From: Zelonia costaricensis
Lineage: Eukaryota > Euglenozoa > Kinetoplastea > Trypanosomatida > Trypanosomatidae
DNA: 54,578 nucleotides
Direction of reading: 5' to 3'
Assembly: GCA_030849075.1 (NCBI GenBank)
Contig: JASAOO010003399.1
Coordinates: 1 to 54,578 of the forward strand
In this document: piece after piece, positions 1-8,632 of the stretch
Numbering within the stretch: the first letter of the stretch is position 1
Layout: the number at the start of each line of letters is the position of its first letter
Program-made: the position numbers and the translations under genes
The notes under the pieces: generated by a model
Databases searched by the model: none
The model's input: the letters and a program-made list of their open reading frames with translations, nothing else
Told to the model about the DNA's origin: nothing

Positions 1-1618
1 CTCTTCGACTACGTGCCCTTCCTCGAGAACGTGCCGGTGCTCGGGCTTGTGCTGAAGGCCTATAGCCCCGGACTCGTCGTCTCCGTGGGCTTGGAGCGTG
101 TGTTGCTCAAGGGCTTGGCGCATGGCTTTATGCGTCTGTCCATTCAGCCCATGCTGACGGGGCGCTACGGACTCACCGGCGCCATGTATCAGCGCCTGTC
201 CTCTCTGTACGCCCTCGGCTGGTCCGTCAACTCCTTCTTCACCGCCATCGCAGACACCTTCGCGGTGTTTGGGTACACGAAGCGGTGGTACTGCGTGCTT
301 TTCACGCTGGGTGGCGGCGTGTTCGCGCTGCTGTATGCACTGCTGCCGGCAAAGGAATCCAGCGCAAAGCCAGCGGCTGCTTTCATGTTTGTGACGGCGC
401 TGTTCGTCTCAAACGTGGACGTGCTCGCGCAGGCGATCTACAGCCGCCGCATCCGACGCAACCCAGCGAAAGGGCCGGCACTGGTGAGCTGGGCCTGGGG
501 TGCCGCGCTCTTCGGTGCGATGATTGCGGCCGCGGTGCAGGGCCCGCTGTCTGACAACAACCTCACCAACGTCGGCGTCTACACAGCCGCTGGTCTGCTG
601 TTTTTCCTGAGCCTGCTCTTCATCTTCAACGTGTTCGGGGAGCAGCCGAACCGCCAGGCGCGCATCGAGGACGCCANGCGTCATGACTGCAGCCGTTGTT
701 ACGAAGACGGTTGTGACGATCCTCGGCACCCGCTGGGAGCTTTTGTACACCTGCATCGCCGTGACCGTCGTCATCTGCGTGGCTGCGTTCCTGGCGCTGC
801 CGCGTGTTGTCGCCAAGACCGGGGTTTATCTCTACTTCAGTGGCGTGTTCTACCTCAGCCTGCCCGGCGTGCTGAACACGTTCTACGTGGCGAAGCCTGC
901 GTGCCTGCCGGATGGGCCGCACTTCAACTACACATTCATGAACATCATGAACGGGATTGTTGGCAACGTGTGCAGCATTATCGGCATGACACTCTTCGCG
1001 CACCTTCTCCAGAACTTCAGCTACCGCGCGATCATGGGCTCCTCAGCCATCATCATTCCTGTCGTCTCCATGTTCGACCTGATCATGGTGAAGCGCTGGA
1101 ACGTGTACATTGGTATTCCTGACTATGCGTTGTACATCTGCGGTGACACTGTCTTGACGGATGTTGTGATCATGCTGATCCACATGCCAGTCTTTCTGCT
1201 GATGTCGCGTGTGGCGCCGCGTGGGTCGGAGGCGATGGTTTTGGCTCTGCTCACTGGTATTACTCATCTCGGCGGCTCGACGTCATCGGCAATCGGGTAC
1301 ATCCTGATGGATACAATCTGGCCTGTGGTGACGCGGGGCAAGTGCGATTACAGCAACGCACCGTGGCTCGTGATTACCGGCCACCTCGTGACCCCTTTGC
1401 TCATTCTGCCGCTGTCCTTCCTGCTCCTGCCGGGTTCACGCCTCTGTGCAACTCTGGATGCTAACGGCAACGAGGTGCAGGAGCTGTTTGTCGGAGTCGA
1501 TCGCGATGTCTCCAGCAGCTCTGACACCAGCTTCTCGGCCGACTCTGCGCGCAAAAACTCGGAGGAGCTGTCGGTTCACGAGGGTGAGTGCAAGGAGAAG
1601 TTGCCGAAGCGCGAGTGA
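1..1618 (+). CDS. BT1: Folate/biopterin transporter (BT1 family), 5'-truncated, frame broken at an N
   Basis: Polytopic plasma-membrane pteridine transporter of the FBT/BT1 family, which imports biopterin and folate in these auxotrophs. The reading frame is open from base 1, so the N-terminus lies outside the window; about 538 codons are present. Family features seen are the early segment with GLERVLLKG and the run SIQPMLTGRYGLTG, a long series of hydrophobic segments, and a late THLGGSTSSAIG-type segment. The C-terminal tail is acidic and serine-rich and ends KLPKRE. The first frame runs to base 677, which is 'n'; the rest (ATG at 683 onward) is in the next frame. Dropping that single n joins the frames cleanly as ...DASVMTAA..., so the break is almost certainly a base-call artefact and not a pseudogene. 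BT1 rather than another FBT paralogue is inferred from remembered synteny with IDI2 downstream. Confidence 0.88.
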
Positions 1619-2879
1619 AGCTGCTTGCACGCTCTGTTTGCTTATTTCACGTTTGTTCACGCGTATGTAATGCCCACCTCTAACGGGTCTTGGCTTCTCC
1701 CCCCCCCCCTTCTTCCTCAAGTGCCCTCTTTTCAACAGCGCGATGCGCCTCTTTTGTGCTTTTTTTTTGTGCCGCTCCTGCAAGCACGCGAGAGGAGAGC
1801 TCGCGGACGGAGGCAGCGTCGCTGCACGCACATGACGCTCCCGCCTTCCTTTTCCTCCGCCTCTGCGGCTTGCGTTCGAGCCCTCCCGCCGTGCCAGCCG
1901 CTCTTCTCGTGTGACAGACGGGCAGGCCGTTGTGTTTGTAAGCGTGCTGTGTGGTGCTGCGTGCCTTTCTCTCATTGATTCTAGACTCCCCAGCTTCGGC
2001 TTCTTGATTCGCCCTCTCTCCGCGTCGAGCGGCGTGAGGCGGGACGATCATCGCTGTGTGTGCTTCGCCGTCGTCTTCCTTTTCCGGTTTCCTCCCTCCC
2101 CTCCCTCTTTCTCCCGCCCTGCCCTCCGCGCTGGCTGTGTCCTCTACCTGCTCCGCTCGCGGAGACGGAGCGCAGCGATGCGCCGCTGCCCCTCCTCCTT
2201 GCCGCTGAAGTCCCCCACCCCGCTTCCCTGCCACGACCGACCGTGCCACGCGTACGTCGCCTCTAGCAGAGGCGGTTCTGCTGGACACAGTCGGCAACAC
2301 GAAGACGCGCGGTGTGTTGCGACTCGGTGCGCCTCACGCTCCGTGCCCGCTCTCCACTCCTAGCGCGGGTCTTAGGCCTCCACGCCCCCTCTATTGTTCT
2401 TTTGTTGTTGTTGCTCGCCAGTGCCTGTGGTGCGCACCGTCATTACTCTTGTACGCTCTTTCCGAAAGGCGCTCGTGGGCCCGTGCGAGTGCTGTCTTCG
2501 TCCCTTCGACTTCTCCTATTCCTTCCCTCGGCTCACGCCGTTTTTCTTCTCTCGGCTCTATCGGTGGTTCATTCTGACCGGGTTCGATGACTCGGCGCGC
2601 TGTCTCTGATAAGGGCAAATCTCGATGTTGGATGCAGCCTCTGGGGAGCGCGCGCTGCGAAGGAACGGCGATGAAGGCTGCTCCTCCTCATCCACTTGTG
2701 TTCACTGCATGGTCAACTGAAGTAAATCCTCTTTGTCTCGATCTGTGTGGGCATCGTCCCGTTTTGTATTGTCTCACTGTGCCACTCTCTCCCTCCCTCC
2801 ACTCTTGTGAAAACGCGTCAGGGGTCGACCAGGATCCCAATATCAACAGCAAACAGGTTTCCCATGCGCATACCGCCTT

Positions 2880-2894
2880 TAAAAAAAAAAAAAA
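2880..2894 (+). repeat. Poly-A tract
   Basis: An uninterrupted A run on the coding strand, followed by an A-rich stretch (AAAAGAAGAAAAGG) to about 2922. Long A runs on the sense strand are uncommon in this pyrimidine-rich window. It could be the tail of a decayed retroposon, but no element body was recognised. Confidence 0.5.
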
Positions 2895-3649
2895 ACCTTC
2901 GACGTGAAAAGAAGAAAAGGATACGCTTTTTCAAGACTCAATTGAAACGGGGAACAAAGTACGGCTTTCATTCCGCCCTTTCACTCGCTTCTTGTTTGTC
3001 TTTTCCCTTTCGGTCTCTTCTCCAGACGTTGCCGTCTGCCAACGGCAACTCCACTCGTTGAAGTGGAGCCCAGCGAGCTTGAAACAGAGCACTCGTATTA
3101 CGGGTGCCTCTGATAGCGCTTGCACAACCTCTCAACTTTTCTTTTTCGTCTATCTGTTTCGCGTTTTCAATTCTGCCTCCAAATCTGCCAACTCTGCGCT
3201 AAGTTCTTGTCGTGTCCGCGGGCTTCTTTTGCGTGTTCACTTTGTTGTCGCGACTCAGCGGGTCGAGGTGCAACGTGTAGGCGCCTTTCCCCTTCCCCCT
3301 TCTCTTGTCCAATCTGCTTCCACCCCCCTCCCTCTCCACAACCCCGGCTCCTAGCGCACCCCTTCAGTGCGGAGGAGCGCCGATGCGTGGGACTCACGCA
3401 AGGGCACTTCACCGCCACTGTGCAGTGTGCCTCGGTGGGAGGAGGGCCGTCGTGGCGCAACACGACACGAGCGTACGGCACTGCGTTCACTTTGATTCCT
3501 GGGTTGCCCAGCTCGCCCATTTCCGTCTCAACTCAGTGCTTTCACTTTCTCTCTTTTTTTCTCTGTCTCCTCTTCTCCCAACCTAAATGTGCGTGCTTTC
3601 CCCTCTCGTCTCGCCCTTCTCTTCCCGACGCCACCTTCAGCGCGTCACT

Positions 3650-4350
3650 TCATGGGCCGCCGTGCTTCACGGACAAATACGCGGCGGTCCGGAGGGGGGC
3701 GGTGCGTGGCACCTTTCCATGGGCGAAGTGCCACTGTCGCAGCAGCGGTGGTAGGGAGGCACACCCTGCTCAGCGCCTACCGCTCCCCCTCCCCGTCTCC
3801 AGGCACGGCGGCTGCGGCGCGTTGCTATTAAGTGTTCATGTGAACGCCTGCCCTTTTGCCCACCCCGCGGCGCGCCAGTGGGACCGAAGTGGTGGCTGCT
3901 GGGGCTCCCAGCACGAAGAGGAAGACGCTCTCCGCGGCACCCGTGTCGTGCGTGTGGCCCTCGGGCGGCCGTGCTGCGGTCTCCTCGTCCCCCTCCACCT
4001 GCCACCCACTGGCGTGCCACGATGCGCGGTGCAATGCGGCGCTGAAAAGCAACAACCACCCCGTCGCGGCGGCGCACGCGGCCACTTCCGGTGGCGGCAC
4101 ACGCGGTCGAAACGGCGCCAGGCGGCGCAGGGCTCCCCCGCGGGCGCGCCTTGCGAGCAGCCCCGGGGTGTTGCGGATGGGCCCGCTGACCGCGAGGAGC
4201 GCCCTTGCGCGGCCGGATGCCTCGCGCACGCTACTGCGGCCTCCGCGCGGCGGCCAAGCCTTTCCGCTGCCTCCCAGCCACGGCCCGCGCCCCACGCGGC
4301 ACACGCTCACCACCACGCCTTCGGGGCGTAAGGGGGAGATGAGTTGTAGC
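3650..4350. other. GC-rich compositional island, possible decayed retroposon
   Basis: About 700 bases of very high GC with a near balance of G and C, in contrast to the C/T-skewed spacers on both sides. It contains a perfect 7-bp hairpin with a 3-base loop at 3897-3913. Open frames exist on both strands but look like shadows of GC richness: no domain, no coding-like third-position pattern and no good start. Leishmania 3' UTRs often carry SIDER retroposon relics, but a signature could not be confirmed by eye. Confidence 0.3.
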
Positions 4351-4443
4351 CCCGTCACTATCCCTCCCAGTCTCAACACACACACTCTCCTTCGCCTTTC
4401 TGCATGTCTCCTACTTTTTTTTTCCTACAACGGCATAGCGAGA

Positions 4444-4482
4444 ATGAAGCGCCACCTTGGTAGTCCGTCACATGAGTTATGA
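4444..4482 (+). promoter_or_regulatory. Upstream ORF whose stop overlaps the start of the next gene
   Basis: The first ATG after the likely splice acceptor (AG 4437-4438) opens a 12-codon ORF (MKRHLGSPSHEL). Its TGA at 4480-4482 overlaps the main ATG at 4479-4481 as ATGA. A second out-of-frame ATG lies at 4472. If the acceptor is used, ribosomes would have to reinitiate or leak past both. An alternative acceptor at AG 4462-4463 would remove the first upstream ATG but not the second. Confidence 0.45.
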
Positions 4483-5387
4483 GCTCAAAGTACGATGTTG
4501 TCAAGGTGAAGGTGCATCTGACAGAAGCGCACCACTACATTCTCTCGCGGTTTTTCTTGTCAAAGATGCTTATGTTCTGTTGCGTCCCTGAAGATGCTGC
4601 CGTGCGCATCAGTCTCGACGTGAAGCGGCACTTCGTCAACGCCGAGTGCACCTCTATCACCCAAGCGCAGCTGGAGGAGTACATCCGCTACGCCATGGTT
4701 GCCGCCGGATTCTCGCAGCGGCACACAGAGCTCCTCCCTGTGGTTAGCCAGTTTCACGCCGAGCGGATCCCACTCGTGCTCTTCATAGCTGGCCCGGCGC
4801 ACTGCGGCAAAACGACACTGGCGCACTTGCTCAGCGCACGCCTGAACTGCAGTGCGGTTGTGAACACGGAGGTGCTGCGCGACATCAGCGCCTCTATTGA
4901 CCAGTGCCTGCTCGTGGGTGTCGCGCCCTCTTCACATGAGGACGCTGTGGTGACGGCGGTAGCGGCGGAGGTGGACAAGTCACTCAGCGATGGCAGAATT
5001 ATCATTGTAGAAGGCGAGAACCTCTCGCTCGCTTACTTCCACTCCGTGCTGAACCACCGTTTTCAAATCGCAGCGGGAGCGGTGGTGCTGGGGCTTGTCA
5101 TGGACGCACCAAGCACCGACGGCGTGGTGGATCTCAGCCAGACGTATTTGGCGCAGCTCAAGCTTCTGCAGCCGGTACTGGCGACAAGTCGCGTATCGGT
5201 GCTGCCGGCTGTCGTGGGGGTTGGTGGCATTGACGGGAACGACGGTGCCGGTGCCGGTGAACTCGCAACCATTTACGTCGCGCGGTGCTCCGGCGTCGGC
5301 GACAACGTGTGTCTATCCTCGTTCCTTCATGGCATCATAATTCAGCGTATCACTGCAGAACTGTGTCGCCGCGGCAAGGCGGTTTAG
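4479..5387 (+). CDS. P-loop kinase, 2-phosphoglycerate-kinase-like
   Basis: 302 residues. Residues 1-80 look like the ATP-cone-type N-terminal domain of archaeal 2-phosphoglycerate kinases and plant LPA1-type proteins: hydrophobic HHYILSRFFLSKML, then VRISLDVKRHFV, then ITQAQLEEYIRYAM. A Walker A loop, GPAHCGKTT, lies at residues 105-113, followed by LAHLLSARL. A P-loop kinase core follows, with IIIVEGENL near 170 and VLGLVMDAP as a further strand. The substrate is not known from sequence; a small phosphorylated metabolite is a guess from the family. The protein is shorter than plant LPA1 and lacks its C-terminal extension. The start at 4479 keeps the whole ATP-cone-like region; the next in-frame ATGs (residues 30 and 32) would cut it. 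Confidence 0.7.
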   Translation: MSSKYDVVKVKVHLTEAHHYILSRFFLSKMLMFCCVPEDAAVRISLDVKRHFVNAECTSITQAQLEEYIRYAMVAAGFSQRHTELLPVVSQFHAERIPLVLFIAGPAHCGKTTLAHLLSARLNCSAVVNTEVLRDISASIDQCLLVGVAPSSHEDAVVTAVAAEVDKSLSDGRIIIVEGENLSLAYFHSVLNHRFQIAAGAVVLGLVMDAPSTDGVVDLSQTYLAQLKLLQPVLATSRVSVLPAVVGVGGIDGNDGAGAGELATIYVARCSGVGDNVCLSSFLHGIIIQRITAELCRRGKAV

Positions 5388-6531
5388 CGAGGCGGAAGTA
5401 GCCATGAGAAGTCGACTTGCGTTTTCTGCGTAGCAACCTCCCCCTCCCCCCCCCCCCTCCGCCTGCTTGCCGTTGCACCCCTGTGATTGTTGAAGGCCGC
5501 ACTTTTTCTATGCAGGTACTCACGCTTGCCGCGTTGGGCGTCCGTTTCGCGGCACTCCTCAGCTGCCGCTGCTGCTAGTGCTGGTGCAGCTTCTCGTCTG
5601 CCTTGTACAGCTCTTCGTTCTTCCTCACCTCATGATTGGACTGCTGCTCCTACTCGGATACATGCAACATGACAGCGAGCCATTCGGTTGCACTCTCATC
5701 AGTGCGTCCTCCTCTTTGCGTTGGTTGTGCAGGTGGTGGTTGCGCCGCAAGCGTGCCGCCACGCTGCACCGCCGCCCCTCACTCCTCCTGCCTCATGCAT
5801 TACCTAAGCCTGCGATGCAAGCGGTTCAGCCCCACTGACGCATTGCTTTTGTATTGCGTACTATCGCGGCTGGCCTTCTGCAGCACCTCTACATGATGGA
5901 GCACTACCCTTTGGGCTTCGAGCTCGCGCGTCACCCACCTCCCACCCCCCTCATCTATCCGTCCCCTCACGACTTACCCTCACCTGGTAACGCACTCCTT
6001 TCACGGCGTCCCACTCGATCTCACCCCTTTCACTTCTTTCAGCTCTCCACGGCTCGGCGCCGTGCGCATCTTCCGTGCTCGCGTTGTCAGCGCAGGCAGC
6101 GGCGACGCCAAATCACCTCGTCGTTTTCTCAGGCCCGCGACGCCGAAGTTCCCACCATCCTCTACAAACACACGTCGGTTTTGCTCGCAATCGCCGCCCC
6201 CTCTCTGTCTACTGGCTTTTGGTTGTTATTCCACCCCCGCGTGTGTGCGCGAGGAGTGAATCTCTTCTCCTCCGTTGCTCCCACCCCCTTGCCAACCCCA
6301 GCCACGGGGCGACGGACCGCTCACCAGTGCGTGCACGCTCAATGCCATCGCCCCGCTTTCCCAACCTCATCGTCCTCGCTGGCTCTCTCTCTTCGCTCCA
6401 CCGCCCTGTTCTGCGCCTTCAGCCGCACCCGCCGCGCGGCTGGGCAACCCTCTGATTTCTTTCTCGGAAGTCCGCACCGATCTTGCGCCTCAATCCCGGC
6501 TGTCTTTCCACACTCGGCCGCTACAGCTGAC
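5388..6531. other. Intergenic spacer with trans-splice signals
   Basis: C/T-rich DNA with poly-C at about 5443-5458 and many short pyrimidine tracts. The frame of the next gene is open upstream to about 5854, but that stretch has UTR-like composition. The closest acceptor to the downstream ATG is the AG at 6525-6526 after CGGCCGCTAC; others occur upstream. No gene is seen. Confidence 0.6.
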
Positions 6532-7773
6532 ATGCCGCTGTGGCCCCTCGGCTCCGCGATGCGGCAGGCGGTGGAGCTCGGGTCTGACGATGAGGACGAG
6601 GGGAACAGCAGCTGTAGCAGTAGAGAGGACGGCTCCGAAAGCACTCGCTCCGGCCTGCTCCACCAATCGTCGCACGAGCACCGCTTCGCCTCGCCACGCT
6701 TCGCGTCCCCCACTGCGCCGGCCGCGGAGTCGCACCAGCTTCGCGCTCCCGTCGCCGCATCCCACGGCAGCCGCTTTACCACTGGGGCAGCGCCACGCGC
6801 CATCACGGCACCGGCTGCGCGGCCTCTGCTTATGGGTGCTGGTGCCGCCTCAGCTGCCTTGGCACAGGCCATGCACCAACGCGTGCAAAGCGCGCAGGAA
6901 CAGCGGGCTCACTCAGACGCTGGGTCAGCCGTGCAAACGCCACGCGCACAGTCGGCGCACAGCAGCCGTGGTGGCTCCTTTGCGTTTACCCCGCCACCTC
7001 TTGAGCGGTACAACACGATGAACATTCTCGTGCTTGGAGCGCCGCAGGTGGGCAAGTCGCTCTTCATCAACTCGTACCGCGCCGCTGTTACGAATACGAC
7101 GCGGTGGCCCGCAGCGCCGGTTGGTGTGTCCGGCTTCTATGGGACGACGACGGTGGAGCCGTTTCCGAATCACCCGCGCGAGCCGACGTGGCTCTGCATC
7201 GACACCCCCGGTCGCCTGTACACGGCCGAGTACGAGGTGCTGCTCGAGAAGCTGACGCAAGGGATGCCATGGAAAACGAAGTTGGTTGGCCCCAAGGCCC
7301 GCTCGCTCCCGGAGGTCGAGGACATCACGTGCATCGCCGCCAACCAGGCCCATCAGTGCGTCGTTGTCGTCCCGGCCACCGAGCTCATCGTGGACGACGG
7401 CTGGCTGAACACGCTGCTGTGGCGCACTCGCTACCACCCCGCCGGCGGCGTCGCCGACACCATCTTGTACCTCAAGAACCTCGTCTCCTCGCTTCGGGCA
7501 CTCATGAACGACGCCTCTCCTTTTGTGGTTGTCACGAAAATGGACAGGTTCGGCGGCGCCGGCTGTGCCCCCGCGTGTGCGGCTGTCGTCTCGTTGCTCT
7601 CTCAATGCGTTCCAGTGAATCGCGTCTACTTTACCGCGGCGGTGGAGAACCGCGCGTTGCTGGCAACGGGCCGTGCCATGGTGCTGGAGAGCAGCACAAG
7701 GCAAAACCTGGTGCGCTTGCACGAGGACATCTGCTTCGCCGTGCAGTGGCGCAACCAGATGGACGCCATGTGA
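6532..7773 (+). CDS. GTPase-domain protein with a disordered N-terminus
   Basis: 413 residues. Residues 1-155 are low complexity, rich in Ser, Ala, Gln and acidic residues, and probably disordered. A small-GTPase-like domain follows. G1 is GAPQVGKS at 169-176, G3 is DTPG at 224-227 (preceded by WLCI), and G4 is TKMD at 335-338, a variant of NKxD. The final helix is amphipathic (LVRLHEDICFAVQWRNQM). The G3-G4 spacing is longer than in Ras or Rab because of an insert (about 240-290). There is no C-terminal prenylation cysteine. A specific subfamily is not recognised; a kinetoplastid-restricted GTPase is likely. The start is the first ATG after the nearest acceptor, and no in-frame ATG lies between 5854 and 6532. 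Confidence 0.75.
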   Translation: MPLWPLGSAMRQAVELGSDDEDEGNSSCSSREDGSESTRSGLLHQSSHEHRFASPRFASPTAPAAESHQLRAPVAASHGSRFTTGAAPRAITAPAARPLLMGAGAASAALAQAMHQRVQSAQEQRAHSDAGSAVQTPRAQSAHSSRGGSFAFTPPPLERYNTMNILVLGAPQVGKSLFINSYRAAVTNTTRWPAAPVGVSGFYGTTTVEPFPNHPREPTWLCIDTPGRLYTAEYEVLLEKLTQGMPWKTKLVGPKARSLPEVEDITCIAANQAHQCVVVVPATELIVDDGWLNTLLWRTRYHPAGGVADTILYLKNLVSSLRALMNDASPFVVVTKMDRFGGAGCAPACAAVVSLLSQCVPVNRVYFTAAVENRALLATGRAMVLESSTRQNLVRLHEDICFAVQWRNQMDAM

Positions 7774-7831
7774 GGCGGCGCGGCAGATTACGCTGCTCGC
7801 TGAGTGCTCGCTGCGGCGGCCGTCGCGATGG

Positions 7832-7882
7832 CACACACACACACACACACGCGCGCTGCCAAAAGTGTGTCCTTCTGTGTGT

Positions 7883-7922
<40 letters not shown>
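7832..7922 (+). repeat. Inverted dinucleotide tracts (CA)n ... (GT)19
   Basis: (CA)n at 7832-7850 and (GT)19 at 7885-7922 are complementary and 34 bases apart. In RNA they could form a stem of up to 19 bp in the 3' UTR of the GTPase gene, starting about 60 bases after its stop codon. Confidence 0.85.
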
Positions 7923-7924
<2 letters not shown>

Positions 7925-8515
7925 CGCCGTGGGTGGGGACCTCCGACGGCGAGGGCCTGTGTGATGTCCGCTGCGAGCGACTTGAAGGGAGACAGCGCCT
8001 GCTGTCGCAATTCGGCTGCGCCTGGCGTCAGACTGACTTGCTCCCCTCCCCTCCCGCTCCTCACCTTCAACTTCGCGCGTCCCCACGCTCCCGCCTCTCT
8101 CCCTTCCCGTGGCACAACGGGATCTCTGCCTAAATGCCACACTACGCGGTCTCGACTGGAGCGGGAAGAGAGGGAAGGCAACGAGAACTCAGGTAAAGCA
8201 GCGCACCAAGAAATTCAGGGCATTCGACTCACACTCGCAAGAGATGACACTTTTTGTGAGCTGTTTCGTGGCGACTCGGAGAGGACGTGCTGTCGCTTGC
8301 AACGGCTGGGCCTCTTCTGCATTTTCAGCTTTAACATGCTTTGGCGGTGTGCGCGTCTCTCTCGTCAGCCACCCTGGAAAGACTCCTCTACTCCTCCTTG
8401 TCGTCACGCACAGTGCACGGATCTGCCGGCTCGAATTTCAGTCGTGCCCCCAGTCCCTCGAGGCCGCTGTCGCCCGCCTCACGCACACAGTTTACTCCTG
8501 TTTGCTGGCACCGCG

Positions 8516-8534
8516 CACACACACACACACACAC
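8516..8534 (+). repeat. (CA)n microsatellite
   Basis: A (CA)n tract about 100 bases upstream of the start at 8633, probably in the 5' UTR or just before the splice acceptor. Confidence 0.85.
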
Positions 8535-8632
8535 CGCTTCTGAGGTGCTACGGGAAGTCGCTCCTCCTCCCCGACCCTCGGACTTACCCTGTCTTTTATC
8601 TCGCCCGCAAAGCGCCGTCGGGGCTCCGCGTC

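Larger units (their letters stand above)
1619..4443. other. Non-coding spacer, 2.8 kb: pyrimidine-rich, then a poly-A tract, then a GC-rich island
   Basis: No ORF here has coding-like composition or a recognisable product. Bases 1690-2560 are C/T-rich, as in trypanosomatid UTRs. A run of about 14 A lies at 2880-2894. From about 3650 to 4350 the sequence changes to a very GC-rich, strand-balanced composition unlike the flanks. Splice signals for the next gene are the T-rich tract at 4411-4425 and the AG at 4437-4438. Confidence 0.6.
7774..8632. other. Intergenic spacer with inverted CA/GT tracts
   Basis: Holds a (CA)n tract at 7832-7850, a (GT)19 tract at 7885-7922 and a second (CA)n tract at 8516-8534. 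A pyrimidine-rich stretch lies at about 8041-8106. No coding sequence is supportable. The downstream gene's frame is open through part of the spacer, but it runs through the CA repeat and lacks coding composition. Confidence 0.6.

Noticed and set aside
1..1618. Transporter as a pseudogene
   Set aside because: The only break coincides with an ambiguous base, and omitting it restores a continuous conserved protein.
3828..4385. 185-codon open frame on the - strand in the GC-rich island
   Set aside because: Arg/Gly/Ala-rich translation with no domain, opposite to all real genes, and overlapped by equally open frames on the + strand; explained by high GC.
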